A stretch of 64,000 nucleotides of DNA. Source: Solimicrobium silvestre (GTDB taxonomy: Bacteria; Pseudomonadota; Gammaproteobacteria; Burkholderiales; Burkholderiaceae_D). Positions 42,901 to 52,442 of this stretch are shown piece by piece. The stretch's first letter is position 1. Each line of letters starts with the position of its first letter. The stretch covers positions 62,001 to 126,000 of the forward strand of contig NZ_PUGF01000007.1 in NCBI RefSeq assembly GCF_002976435.1, read 5' to 3'. The position numbers and the translations under genes are program-made. Below the pieces are notes generated by a model. That model was not told where the DNA came from and made no database searches. It saw only the letters and a program-made list of their open reading frames with translations.

Positions 42901-45900
42901 AAGCTGCTGCAACTCGCCCAAATTCTGCAGGCACAGTTAACTGCCCTGATTGCAGAGTTGTTTGATCATGCCGCGTTCATTGTCGCGGCTATTCAATCCA
43001 TGCAGGTAACGAACAACAATACGCGCAAAGCTATTACCGTCGTCACCTTTGAACAAAACGTCCTCGATGCTTGCTTTTGTCTAGAACAAAACAATCTAGT
43101 CGAACTACAGGCGACACAGTTTTTTACACGAGTTATGCAGAATGCAATGGGTGCTGATGTCAATTCAACGATGGCTGCGTTAGGCCAACTTCGTTGGTCT
43201 GGCACGTCAATTTTCCGAGCAAAACTACCATTAACAGAAGTAATACTTGTTGAGCTGCGCCGTGCGCATATGCCGATGTCGGAATTTAAGGAAATACAGG
43301 CACTGAATAAATATACAAGTGCACCTACTTCAACGACTTCGCTCACTGCCAACAGCGGATTAAATCCTTTACTAAGCAGTTATCGCTCTTGGCAACAAGG
43401 AAAACTTCAACTTGCGCAATTAGACTTGAACGTTGATGAGCTTTATCAATATTTACATTGGTGGATGGCGCAATATGAGGAAAGCAATCAACAGAATTTC
43501 AAATCCCTGTTGCAGAGTATTCGGTCTGCAGAGCAAACATGCGTTGTGCCCTTACTTTTTTTGCAGCAGGTATTAGAGACACTGCGCCAGCAAGAAAGCA
43601 TTGACATCGACGCGCTAATTGCACAAACAAGGGCTTTGGCACAACATCAATCTGAAGATAATTTTGTGGGAGAGGGAGAACAAGCGCTCAATTCAGACGA
43701 TGTCTTTATCGAACCCATGTTCGAAGAAACACCCTATCGCGACGATATTAAGCACTATGTTGACGGCATAAATGGCGCATCAACTGTAGAAACAAATGAC
43801 CAGCTAAGCTTGAGCAGTCAATTTTATTACTTTGCTAAATACATCGCTGACATCCTCGCTAACCAACGTCCAATACAAGAGTTACCAGGAATACTGAAAC
43901 ACAATGCAGCTTACTTGTCCCATATATCCAATGCGCAATTACATCAATTAATAATCGCATGGGTGCAAAGTAGATCTGACGAAGGCGTGCCCAGCGTATT
44001 TCTCACTAGCTTGGAACGATATGCGCTGCGCGCCGGGTCAATGCACATGTCAACGCACAATTTTCTTTCGACTGTGCTGCAGAACTTAGTCTACGAAATT
44101 GCAATCGACTTCGAGCAATTGCTTAAAGCTGAAAATCGCGCAACGACAAACCAGCAAACATTCGCTACATCGTCCAATACGGTCATCGACGCAAAACCTG
44201 TATCGAATGTCGAAGAAACTACATTGGCGAATCTCCCCTTACTCCAAGCAGAGAGTTTCGCGGCATTACTAAGTTATATAGTAAAGAGCCAAGGTAGCGA
44301 TAGTCAAAAAGAGCCTTCGCCAGATACCCTGGGAACAAACGCGAGTGTTAGAGAAGACGCTACGTTACGAAGTGAAGACGACGACTTGATTTGGCTAAAC
44401 ATCAGGAGCGCGTTTGAAAGCCCAACGCTCCAGCTCTGGCTGTGCGAATGGATTGACACCTGTATTCCACGGCCCTACTTCGTAGAACAAAAAGCCGCGC
44501 TGCATCTGCTTGCATTGGATAAGCAATCACCTTCAGCAACGATTGTGCTTATCCTAAAAGCGATACTCATGAGTTTTCCGAAAAGTTTATTGAACTCCTG
44601 TATCGATATCTTGCAAAAGCGTTTCGGCATTTCGTTAAACCTATTATCTCAACTTCAAGGCCATCAATTAGCTGCTCCTGCACATCAACAGCGTTATGAA
44701 GCATGCGTTAGCTTTTTCAAGAACATTCCGTGGGAGCGATTGGAAGAAACTACATTGGCGATTCAGCCCTTATTCCAAGCGGAGAATTTCGCAGACTTAC
44801 TAAGTAATATGTTGGTGAACTCAAGTGTCGACAATCAAAAAGAGTCTCCGCTAGGTGCCTTGAGAGCAAACGCGAATGTTAGAGAAAACGCTACGTTGCA
44901 AAGCGAAGACGACGATTTGATTTGGCCAGGCATCAGGATCGCGTTTGAAAATCCAACGCTTCAGTTCTGGCTGTGCGAATGGATTGACACCTATACCCCA
45001 CGGCTTCGCCTCGGAGAACAAAAAGCCACACAACATCTGCTTGCATTTAATCAGCAGTCGCCTTCGGCAACGATTGTGCTTATTTTAAAAGCAATGCTCA
45101 TGAGTTTTCCAAAAAATATATTGAGTTCCTGTGTCGATATTTTGCAAAAGCGATTCGGTATTTCATCGAATCTATTATCTCAACTTCAAAACTATCAATT
45201 ATCTTTTCCTGAACATCAACAACGTTATGAAGCATGCGTTAGCTTTTTCAAGAACATTCCATGGGAGCGATGGGAAGAAAAAACATCGCCTGCAAGTAGC
45301 AGCGACACGCCAGTATCGCTGCTCCCGATCAATTTACGTAATGCCTTACCAAATCGATTAGCTGACGCCATGTTGACAGCGCGCCTGGACGGTTTAGATT
45401 TAATCTGGCACGAAATCACAACTTACCACAGTGATCTACTCGCCCAATCACAGCTACATTACCTTGGCCGAGCGGAATTACGCGCACGTATTATTGAAAA
45501 CAATATCCCAAGTAAGTTAAATGACATGTTGAAGGCATTGTCGCCTTCGCTCGCCGAATTCGTCGAGGAGCTCAACAAGGAATGGAGCTCCATCCAATCC
45601 ATTCTCTCGCCACATCGTTCATTTGAAGAATTTAAACAGCACACGCTGCGTGAAAGCTTCGACCTTATTTTTAAACAGCAGCTTCGTCATGCCAGCCGCA
45701 TGGAACAAGCCAGCGCTCTGCTACGCGCAATACTGGAACAGCGCCAGCTTCATTCGGATGTATTTTTTCACAACAAAATGAACGAGCTGCTTTACAAAAT
45801 AAATCCGTCGATCGCACCACAGTGGCATGCATCACTTCGCTTGAACTTGCACCTAAACACCATCAAAGAATTAGCAGCGGAAAATGAACGTGTCGGCTCA

Positions 45901-47508
45901 TCAACATCATCACAGACAATATTTGACACTGCGTCTGATACAACATCTGACACTACGCTGATCGATGCCGATACAGTGCGTGAGGTTTTATTTGAGGAAT
46001 TACTTCAACATGAGCTTCACGAAGTTTTTTCTGCATTCGAAACTGCGGAATCACCACTCTCGCTCGACGCGGTATTCAGCGATGTCCAAGTATCCGCTTT
46101 ATACACCCATTACCTTAGTGAAAAAGCACCGGAGGTAAATCGTGAGTTCTGGCAAGTCTACGCTGATGAACTATGTGAGTTGGACGAAAGACAGAAAAAG
46201 ACTATAGCTGACACGGCAATCGCAACCGATAGCTCGTCAACATTCAGCACGTCTGTTGACACGCATGAAAATTGCCGTCAACGAGTGCTCCGTCAATTCG
46301 TCCAGTCGCAAGCAACTTCCACAATATCAACTGCTAAAACTACGCCATCAGCAGTGTCGTATATCGAACTTGGCAAACTTGATTCAACCGCACAAGAAAA
46401 CCGTTTAACGTACTGCATTCTCTTATTGCAAAGAGATGCCCTACTCACGGCGCATGAAATAATTTATGGTCGCCATGCTTTTAGCTTATTGCTACAAGAA
46501 GCGCCGAGATCATTGCAGCAATTAAGTACTACGCTGCAAAAAACTGAGGCCATCAAGCGCCTAAGTCAACTTCTGGGCAGCGTCGACTTGGCCAGGCTTT
46601 TTGAAATCCTCGTCCCAAATCTGGCTAAACATGTGCATTTTCTGTGCGCGACGATACAAGACGCACAAGCAGTCGAGCTTTATGGCGAATCCGGAGCACT
46701 TTTAGAAAGAAGCTGGCGAGCTATTTATCGCAGCGAGTTTTCGACACCTCGGCCACCAACGCTCCGTCAGTTTTCACTTCGATTACTCAACGAGTTGAAC
46801 CAGGAATTACAACCAGGCGCCAAATTTATTGACGCAGAGCTGAGCTTGCAACGCATTGAGCACCAGCGACAGCACCAACAAAAGATTGACAGAAAAAAAC
46901 GACAACATAGCGCGCTGGCAGAACAGGCGATGAGAGGCAAAGAGATGATTGCGCTACCGAAGAATCAATCGAAAAAGGCCGATGAAGAGCCATTAATGTC
47001 TGCGGCCGAAGAGAGCAATATCTTCAACGCGGGTATGGTTATCGTGGCACCGTATATCCAGCGACTATTCACTATTCTGGAGCTCAGCAAGGACGGAGCA
47101 TTCGTCGATAAGCAAGCTGCCGAGCGTGCGGTGCACTTATTGCAGTACATCGTGACAGGTGAAGAACGCACACCGGAATATTTACTGAGTTTGAACAAAC
47201 TTCTCTGTGGAATTCCTGGCGGCGTTCCTATTGTTGCCGGCATAAAGATGACTGATCAGGAAAAAGAAGTGATCGAGCAAATGCTGCTGGGTGTTATTAA
47301 TAACTGGAGCGCTATCGGAAAAACATCCATTGCCGGTTTACGTGAAACCTTCCTGGCGCGTGAAGGACGGCTGAGTTTTCAAGAAGTTGCATGGCAATTA
47401 AAAATAGCACCGTCTACGTTCGACATGTTGCTGGATCGCTTACCTTGGAGTTTCGCTACCATTAAATTCCCATGGATGGTCGAAGCATTGCACGTAACCT
47501 GGCGTTAA
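39946..47508 (+). CDS. Giant eCIS tape-measure protein (Afp14-like)
   Basis: 2520 residues with a TTG start. The N-terminal section HSIHELIFDLSFASAQADGSAWSEWIKYSLLPVIDEVLDQHA...IKKIELDLGTVFEDETGTEIARRIHAQLSAAL is the eCIS tape-measure family start, and the C-terminal end ...IIVAPYIQRLFTILELSKDG...HLLQYIVTGEERTPEYLLSLNKLLCG...LRETFLAREGRLSFQEVAWQLKIAPSTFDMLLDRLPWSF is typical too. The middle is a long alpha-helical, glutamine-rich region holding repeated modules of the type LLxFLxxGxLPW-like helices and one recent tandem duplication at 44212-45273. The family sets particle length; this protein is among the longest I would expect. It lacks a signal or membrane span. Confidence 0.85.
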   Translation: MRTHHSIHELIFDLSFASAQADGSAWSEWIKYSLLPVIDEVLDQHATTAKLAPQRTKRIKKIELDLGTVFEDETGTEIARRIHAQLSAALDYQLQEHTAAELSGEHKAQALHDLHYFLKTGAISWEKSNKTRFAHKKLLHDALNQQNHAQLLQEITESPRQLNRLVQQYDTGELFQIANRMLASWTKELSETVLDWISLELLAQGESERNHAEFWMYLLPILRHTNVDFTQIVHPWLKQKQTTVEVATTNYRRLLADKSGLSNATWLALSNALEHYEAQMRSTSASAFVVGAVNEYKSGSVDSQYNEAQPASNQSAQDELHRSYRRRLQAARIGRDSNQAIEESESEEAQQIFTIEERTHITQSLAQGDFAKLEPHWHRLLLLAPHFVRDQHGEAWSIWLKNFDHAHCLDLIAVLQPQCAWFILQTFQANIASYSRATLDQVITYAISVKPEQLQVNELTQFTLEHVTSGNINSKKTADQLTQARHALKTANIALLAPFWRQLISQHSDLIQQLLPHYLEVWLANFPIRYLQDLVILLQTEASTAWAPQRYYAEDSNATMPIQRGYRLLLQAPVQSLSREEFIQRITQEVREHPSDAATLAAINTSVLPEQSAQLVTDKINRDDIIGMATAQIRTALHGPLPLNAVDILQNSPTTAKVQESRHAGQATAAEYTHQLNSSANEIASTNEAFRSAEVLKKISSKQNIAKQYIKADEQTAHEEHSHPATSQNQVMPLTAEQVLLVLQTANLAQLNGIWEQAVKKQPKLLIDCYRQLSSRESKILSDVFTMEQNLTLARLLHPHIAELLNELINNAGFITETASRLALNSKHGHSSLSTEFVQNLVIDISLNTLQTQLSAPSLIQNLARVMLGSDDLFQEFCEQLVKNGTSHPMPLLSTTLTRNFLLRGTNQHVSSDLLPGTPTDPSSSDRIAQSIKDYINTLLKNTNVAALNAVWNTIILSHATTLVSNFKQLDRQERLRLVQSLSKEKLLQLAQILQAQLTALIAELFDHAAFIVAAIQSMQVTNNNTRKAITVVTFEQNVLDACFCLEQNNLVELQATQFFTRVMQNAMGADVNSTMAALGQLRWSGTSIFRAKLPLTEVILVELRRAHMPMSEFKEIQALNKYTSAPTSTTSLTANSGLNPLLSSYRSWQQGKLQLAQLDLNVDELYQYLHWWMAQYEESNQQNFKSLLQSIRSAEQTCVVPLLFLQQVLETLRQQESIDIDALIAQTRALAQHQSEDNFVGEGEQALNSDDVFIEPMFEETPYRDDIKHYVDGINGASTVETNDQLSLSSQFYYFAKYIADILANQRPIQELPGILKHNAAYLSHISNAQLHQLIIAWVQSRSDEGVPSVFLTSLERYALRAGSMHMSTHNFLSTVLQNLVYEIAIDFEQLLKAENRATTNQQTFATSSNTVIDAKPVSNVEETTLANLPLLQAESFAALLSYIVKSQGSDSQKEPSPDTLGTNASVREDATLRSEDDDLIWLNIRSAFESPTLQLWLCEWIDTCIPRPYFVEQKAALHLLALDKQSPSATIVLILKAILMSFPKSLLNSCIDILQKRFGISLNLLSQLQGHQLAAPAHQQRYEACVSFFKNIPWERLEETTLAIQPLFQAENFADLLSNMLVNSSVDNQKESPLGALRANANVRENATLQSEDDDLIWPGIRIAFENPTLQFWLCEWIDTYTPRLRLGEQKATQHLLAFNQQSPSATIVLILKAMLMSFPKNILSSCVDILQKRFGISSNLLSQLQNYQLSFPEHQQRYEACVSFFKNIPWERWEEKTSPASSSDTPVSLLPINLRNALPNRLADAMLTARLDGLDLIWHEITTYHSDLLAQSQLHYLGRAELRARIIENNIPSKLNDMLKALSPSLAEFVEELNKEWSSIQSILSPHRSFEEFKQHTLRESFDLIFKQQLRHASRMEQASALLRAILEQRQLHSDVFFHNKMNELLYKINPSIAPQWHASLRLNLHLNTIKELAAENERVGSSTSSQTIFDTASDTTSDTTLIDADTVREVLFEELLQHELHEVFSAFETAESPLSLDAVFSDVQVSALYTHYLSEKAPEVNREFWQVYADELCELDERQKKTIADTAIATDSSSTFSTSVDTHENCRQRVLRQFVQSQATSTISTAKTTPSAVSYIELGKLDSTAQENRLTYCILLLQRDALLTAHEIIYGRHAFSLLLQEAPRSLQQLSTTLQKTEAIKRLSQLLGSVDLARLFEILVPNLAKHVHFLCATIQDAQAVELYGESGALLERSWRAIYRSEFSTPRPPTLRQFSLRLLNELNQELQPGAKFIDAELSLQRIEHQRQHQQKIDRKKRQHSALAEQAMRGKEMIALPKNQSKKADEEPLMSAAEESNIFNAGMVIVAPYIQRLFTILELSKDGAFVDKQAAERAVHLLQYIVTGEERTPEYLLSLNKLLCGIPGGVPIVAGIKMTDQEKEVIEQMLLGVINNWSAIGKTSIAGLRETFLAREGRLSFQEVAWQLKIAPSTFDMLLDRLPWSFATIKFPWMVEALHVTWR
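44212..45273 (+). repeat. Tandem 531-bp in-frame duplication in the tape-measure gene
   Basis: Unit 1 is 44212-44742 and unit 2 44743-45273, each 177 codons. Both contain the blocks EDDDLIW, FWLCEWIDT or LWLCEWIDT, QSPSATIVLILKA, DILQKRFGIS and YEACVSFFKNIPWER. Differences are spread and often synonymous, so the copy is not brand new. Confidence 0.85.
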
Positions 47509-47532
47509 CCCTATTTAATTTGATAGAACACG

Positions 47533-48879
47533 ATGACCGACCACATTAATACTGATGCCCTGGAACGTGAGATTACCTGGTTTAGCCAAGTCTGCGATGC
47601 GCGCTTCGACGCTTACTTCAAACAGAGCGAGTTCGACATTGATCTGGAAACGCTCTGCCCGGCACCTGCGCTAAATCAAGAAGACAGCCCCTACGCGCAG
47701 ATCGTCGGCGAGCTCAAAATGAATTATGCGGAACGTATCGTTCTCATGCTGGCATTAATGCCGCACGTGCGGCCGCAGGCTTTGGATCTATTCTCGCTAC
47801 AAAATTCCGCGTTGGGTCGCCCGTATAGTGAAATAGGTGGCTGGAGGGGCAAGAGCCACATAGGCTTCTTGCCTACTTGCGAAACGGCTTCATTCATCTT
47901 GGTCGGTAACAATTTATCGAAACGATTTATGGTTGCCCGTTTGTTTAAAGACGATCATTTTTTCACTCGGCAAGGCATCATCAAGCTGGATCATCAGGCC
48001 AATGGTGAACCGTTTTTTGACGCAGCCCTGCAACTGAGCTACGAATATTTGCAACGGCTAGCGGATGGTGAAGTACATAAACCCGATTTCAGCGCCAATT
48101 TCCCCGCTAAGCTCATGCAGACCCAATTAAATTGGTCTGACTTAGTTCTTAACCCGGATGTGATGGATGAAGTCGAAAATATCGTCACATGGCTCAGAAA
48201 CCCAGGCCATATCATCGAAAACTGGGGTCTGGGTAAATCGCTGAAGCCCGGCTATCGAACCATGTTCTACGGCCCTCCAGGTACGGGTAAAACGCTTACC
48301 GCCAGTTTGATTGGCAAGATCGTCGGCTCAGATGTTTATCGTATCGACTTATCAATGGTGGTATCAAAATACATTGGTGAAACGGAAAAAAATCTTGCCA
48401 ATGTGTTTGATCAGGCACAAAACAAAAATTGGATTTTGTTCTTTGATGAAGCCGATTCACTTTTTGGAAAACGTACACAGGCGAGCAGTTCCAATGATAG
48501 ACACGCAAACCAAGAAACATCGTATCTTTTACAACGCGTAGAAGATTTCCCCGGCGTTGTTATTTTGGCGACAAATCTGAAAGCCAACATCGACGCCGCT
48601 TTTTCACGCCGTTTTCAAAGCGAAGTGTATTTCGCCATGCCAGATGCCCTGCAACGCGAACGCTTGTGGCATGGGCTTTTTGCACAGACAGACAAATTGG
48701 ATAAGGATGTAAATTTTCACGAGATTGCTGAACGTTACGAATTGGCCGGTGGCGCGCTTCTCAACGTTGCCCGCTACGCCGCGATTCGCGCTGTCAGAAA
48801 TCAGCGTGACGTGATAAACCAAGAAGATCTACTTGCCGGTATCGGTAGAGAACTAATGAAAGATGGGAAGACATTGTGA
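47533..48879 (+). CDS. eCIS AAA+ ATPase (Afp15/Pvc15-like)
   Basis: 448 residues. The N-terminal half is a family-specific domain, and the C-terminal half is an AAA+ module with Walker A GPPGTGKT (247-254), Walker B ILFFDEADSLFGKR (D305, E306), sensor VVILATNLKANIDAAFSRRF with arginine finger, and GALLNVARYAAIRAVRNQ in the lid. In PVC the ATPase is needed for assembly or for loading cargo rather than as a sheath recycler. It precedes the envelope protein by an overlap, so it is in the same operon. Confidence 0.93.
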   Translation: MTDHINTDALEREITWFSQVCDARFDAYFKQSEFDIDLETLCPAPALNQEDSPYAQIVGELKMNYAERIVLMLALMPHVRPQALDLFSLQNSALGRPYSEIGGWRGKSHIGFLPTCETASFILVGNNLSKRFMVARLFKDDHFFTRQGIIKLDHQANGEPFFDAALQLSYEYLQRLADGEVHKPDFSANFPAKLMQTQLNWSDLVLNPDVMDEVENIVTWLRNPGHIIENWGLGKSLKPGYRTMFYGPPGTGKTLTASLIGKIVGSDVYRIDLSMVVSKYIGETEKNLANVFDQAQNKNWILFFDEADSLFGKRTQASSSNDRHANQETSYLLQRVEDFPGVVILATNLKANIDAAFSRRFQSEVYFAMPDALQRERLWHGLFAQTDKLDKDVNFHEIAERYELAGGALLNVARYAAIRAVRNQRDVINQEDLLAGIGRELMKDGKTL

Positions 48880-51800
48880 AACGACTATTCAGATATCAAA
48901 GAAAAATTACCCCGCTCGCATTTATTCAACTGTTTGCCGGCACATTGCTTGTCGCGTCTAATCTCTGTTCAGCGCAGGTTAAAATTGCGACCGTTACCAG
49001 CGGCGCCACCGCCAGCCAGGCAGCGAGCATAGATCTAGACAAAAAACCAACCAAGCCGACAGCCACATCGACCAAAAAAACCGTTAATATTACTGGCTAC
49101 AATCAAAATATTCGGCAAGAAAACTTCAAAGGCCTGAGCAAAACTGTCGTACTCACGATGCAAAAACAGTTGGAATCGATTTATCAATCCTTCCCAGATT
49201 GGCAGCGTGACTACGAGCTTAAACACGAGCCGCTCAATGACGGCATCGTCGGACCAATTACCCTGTCTTGGCTACAACGATTTGCCTTTAGCTTTAAAAT
49301 CAATAGCGTAGGCGATTATGCCAATGAGATAGTAAAAAATGTAGATCGCATAGCTCAGTTCGGTGATCGGCATCGTGCCGATTTAACTATTTTGCTGAGC
49401 CCAGAGTTCGAGGCTTGGGATAGTGCAGAAATTGACAAACTCCAAACCCAAGATTTTCAAATTCGCCGGCAAGGAAGCGATAAAGAATTAATAGACCTAG
49501 TCAATCGCTTTCGCGGCAATCGCAAGACCCCACCTCCAGCATCCAAACCATTCGTCGATGAAAGCGCTTATTTCAATTACAGCTTGAATCAAAACGATCT
49601 CGACTTGCTCGGTAACAAAGATCAAATCGTACAAATTTTAGGCCCCTTCAAAGATAAAGAATTCAATTCTACCGAAGCGTTACGCGTCGCTGTTAAACAG
49701 GCAATGGGCGGACGCGAATACTTTCTTAATCAAATCTGGCCACTGATTGAAAAAAATGCGGCTGACTTTGACGGTTACCTTATCAATGATGCCGCGTTAA
49801 AAAAACTAAAAGAAACTAGTGACTTCCCTGCTGCAGTGATCGATGAATTACGTTTGCAAGGCACAACCTATTTCAAAACCAAAGAGTTGTTTGATGCTTT
49901 TCTAAATGAAAAATTTAACGACGACACCACCACCTTGAGCGAAGGTGAACGTCAAAGCATTATTGAGGCAGCACACGTGTTTGATAATGTTCATCTTACT
50001 GAGCAATCCTTAAGCACCATTCAAAATGAATTAAAGGGAAATATTCAAAATACCGGTGCTCCAGCTGTCGTCGTACGTCTGCTGAGACAAATCAAAGATG
50101 TCAGCTATCCCGAAGTGAGTTTATTCCGCAGTGCGGCGATCTCAAAAATAGAAATGGGTATCGGTGCATGCAAAATGAATTCATCGGGTAGCAATCCCTA
50201 CGTCGCTAGTTTACGTATCGCCGACGAGGATTTTGATTTGCTCGAAAAAGAATTGGGTGCTTTACACGCCCAAACTTTTAATGGAAAAGACACGTTAGAG
50301 CATCTTGCTGAGTTAAAAAAATTGCGATCACAAGCGACTCAATGCGATAAAGCTACATTACAAGAAAGTCATCTTTGGGTTGAACAAATTTACCAAGCTT
50401 ACCTCGCGCTTGAGATTGAAAGCATCGCCAAGAAACGTATTCCGGATGAGATCGCTACCATCCATTTAAAAGGCGGGGAATGTGGGTGTGCGCTCGATGA
50501 ATTTTCTGGCGTGGTCTATGGTTTTTATCCATATTGGAATAATTCAAAGTCTACGCAGACAATTAATTTCAGTGTACTCAATCGCGTTGCGTATTATGGT
50601 TTATCGGTCGACAATGTCGGCGATTTACAGCTGGGTACAACCCCACTTGATGTTCATGATGGCCTGGCGGAAGAAAATCAGTTCTTACGCATTGCCCATC
50701 AATACAATTCCAAAGTCGATTGGCTGATACAAAAAAATGACTGGAATGGTGATTGGAAAAAATATTCTCGCGAAAATAAACATGCGGTCTTTCAGGCGTT
50801 GATCACCAATATAACCCAGCTACTACGCACCAAATTAAGCGACACGGCATCTCGCTTAAAACCTTATACGAGCCTAGGCATCTCATCGCGACCGACTCGC
50901 GGCGATGGCATCACGTTGTACTTCCCCAATTATCCGACCGACCCTGATTCAGCCCTGCTATTTAATGATTTCTATTTAACCTTACGTAAAGAGTTGGCGT
51001 TAGACAACATCGGCGTCAATATCCTGATCTCACAAGATGTAATAAATGATAGTGGCGGCAACCAACAAGGCGCATTTAATTTAACTAACATGATCAGTTT
51101 GCGCAAAAAGACCGCGCAACAGGATAACTCCACCGATCACACTGCCGTTAAAGAATATCTATTGATTTTACTGGACGAATCCAGCAGAAATGCTAAGAAA
51201 CAATTTCGCCAGGATTTGGATAATGTGCCGGGGCTAAACGGAATCGAGCGCGTACAGTTCTTACGTAGCATCATTCCTGTACTACAGTTTGACAATCACA
51301 ATTGGCAGCAGCTGGAAGACGACATCGTATACGCCAGTGATAATTTTGGTGGTATTGGTTTATGGGCTCCTAATTTTGACAACATCGCGATACCAGTCAC
51401 CGATTTGTCGCAGTCTTGCTTCCATAGTCAACAAATCGCCGTCTGCCTTTTGAAAAACTATCGGCCAGCCAATCTGGCCGAAAGAATTCCATCTGGTATC
51501 GAAAGGTTTACCTGTGTCAATCGTTGGGGTCTGCAGCTGACACTCACCTTATTCTTATTTGCAGCGATCGTCATCGTCGTGTTGTTCATTAAATACTGTG
51601 AAGTACAAGTATTTGTAAAACGCTATTTCCTATGGATATTAGGCTGCACTTTACTCCCGCCGATTTCCATTTTCGTACTCCTGCTCAACTATGATCCCTA
51701 CCTGGCGAGTCTCTCGAAAGGCAATGTACCCTTCATTATAGCGATGGGCGCCAGCGCCTTTATAGTGATCTTTGGCTATCTGTATTTGCGTTCGCAACGC

Positions 51801-52235
51801 ACAGTACCGCAGCGTCAGCGTGCGATACCACAACGCCAAGGATTAGGCTTTCCTATCATCACTTGGATTATTGAAAACGATGAGCGAGGATTCCGTTGGA
51901 TTATCCGTAATCGTGGCACTGGCTATGCCATCATCAAGAGGATTGAAATTCTCTTAGATGGGCAAGCTGTGGCAGATGCCAAAACTGCGCTGGAAGCGGT
52001 ACTCAATTCCAACAAGCATTTGCTGTGGAAGAGCTTGCCTTTGATCGGAAAAAAAATGCTGCCGAATGAAGAAGTAATTGGTCTCGCGATTAGTGATCCG
52101 GCGTCAGCCATTGCCTTCGATAAAAAACTACGCGAGCATAAATTGCAAGTACACATCACTTACTGCTCAGCGAATAATGACCAATGGGTTAGTGACGGTA
52201 AGGAAGTGTCGGTAGTGGCAGCAGCTTCGTACTAA
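48876..52235 (+). CDS. Envelope protein: peptidoglycan-binding + degenerate GH18-like domain + three TM helices
   Basis: 1119 residues, GTG start overlapping the ATPase stop. Order: signal-like hydrophobic segment (residues about 12-34, ending ...NLCSAQVK); a peptidoglycan-binding-like domain (LSKTVVLTMQKQLESIY ... DGIVGPITLSWLQRFAF); a long helical part; a GH18-type barrel from about residue 545 (GVVYGFYPYWNN, NFSVLNRVAYYGLSVD); and three membrane helices at about 885-907, 917-939 and 947-967, then a beta-rich tail. In GH18 enzymes the fourth strand carries DGxDxDxE; here the same place (676-684) reads GDGITLYFP, so the catalytic Asp and Glu are gone. It may bind glycans and anchor or release particles at the envelope. 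Confidence 0.75.
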   Translation: MKRLFRYQRKITPLAFIQLFAGTLLVASNLCSAQVKIATVTSGATASQAASIDLDKKPTKPTATSTKKTVNITGYNQNIRQENFKGLSKTVVLTMQKQLESIYQSFPDWQRDYELKHEPLNDGIVGPITLSWLQRFAFSFKINSVGDYANEIVKNVDRIAQFGDRHRADLTILLSPEFEAWDSAEIDKLQTQDFQIRRQGSDKELIDLVNRFRGNRKTPPPASKPFVDESAYFNYSLNQNDLDLLGNKDQIVQILGPFKDKEFNSTEALRVAVKQAMGGREYFLNQIWPLIEKNAADFDGYLINDAALKKLKETSDFPAAVIDELRLQGTTYFKTKELFDAFLNEKFNDDTTTLSEGERQSIIEAAHVFDNVHLTEQSLSTIQNELKGNIQNTGAPAVVVRLLRQIKDVSYPEVSLFRSAAISKIEMGIGACKMNSSGSNPYVASLRIADEDFDLLEKELGALHAQTFNGKDTLEHLAELKKLRSQATQCDKATLQESHLWVEQIYQAYLALEIESIAKKRIPDEIATIHLKGGECGCALDEFSGVVYGFYPYWNNSKSTQTINFSVLNRVAYYGLSVDNVGDLQLGTTPLDVHDGLAEENQFLRIAHQYNSKVDWLIQKNDWNGDWKKYSRENKHAVFQALITNITQLLRTKLSDTASRLKPYTSLGISSRPTRGDGITLYFPNYPTDPDSALLFNDFYLTLRKELALDNIGVNILISQDVINDSGGNQQGAFNLTNMISLRKKTAQQDNSTDHTAVKEYLLILLDESSRNAKKQFRQDLDNVPGLNGIERVQFLRSIIPVLQFDNHNWQQLEDDIVYASDNFGGIGLWAPNFDNIAIPVTDLSQSCFHSQQIAVCLLKNYRPANLAERIPSGIERFTCVNRWGLQLTLTLFLFAAIVIVVLFIKYCEVQVFVKRYFLWILGCTLLPPISIFVLLLNYDPYLASLSKGNVPFIIAMGASAFIVIFGYLYLRSQRTVPQRQRAIPQRQGLGFPIITWIIENDERGFRWIIRNRGTGYAIIKRIEILLDGQAVADAKTALEAVLNSNKHLLWKSLPLIGKKMLPNEEVIGLAISDPASAIAFDKKLREHKLQVHITYCSANNDQWVSDGKEVSVVAAASY

Positions 52236-52242
52236 AATAATG

Positions 52243-52282
52243 AAGAGAGCGACGAATTAGCAAAAATCGCCGCTCTCTTTTT
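52243..52282 (+). terminator. Intrinsic terminator closing the eCIS structural operon
   Basis: AAGAGAGCG (52243-52251) pairs with CGCTCTCTT (52271-52279), extended inward by CGA/TCG after one mismatch, followed by TTTTT. The cargo gene starts 160 bp later, so it needs its own promoter. Confidence 0.88.
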
Positions 52283-52442
52283 GAGCAACTCGACATACGT
52301 TCTAAGACCCGAAGTCACAGACTCGACTTCTGCGGGACCGTTGTTGAACGCGAATTAACACTGAAATAACACGCAAACACAGACTGATAATGACAATAAG
52401 ATCAGCACTTTCCCTATAAACCACAAGGATGAAAGGTCGACA

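Noticed and set aside
44212-45273. Assembly error as the cause of the tape-measure duplication
   Set aside because: The two units differ at many positions, including synonymous sites, so they are true diverged copies.
26490-48879. Type VI secretion system or prophage tail
   Set aside because: No TssJ/L/M membrane complex, no ClpV-type ATPase, no capsid or terminase genes; DUF4255, DUF5908, Afp11/12-like and Afp15-like ATPase define an eCIS.
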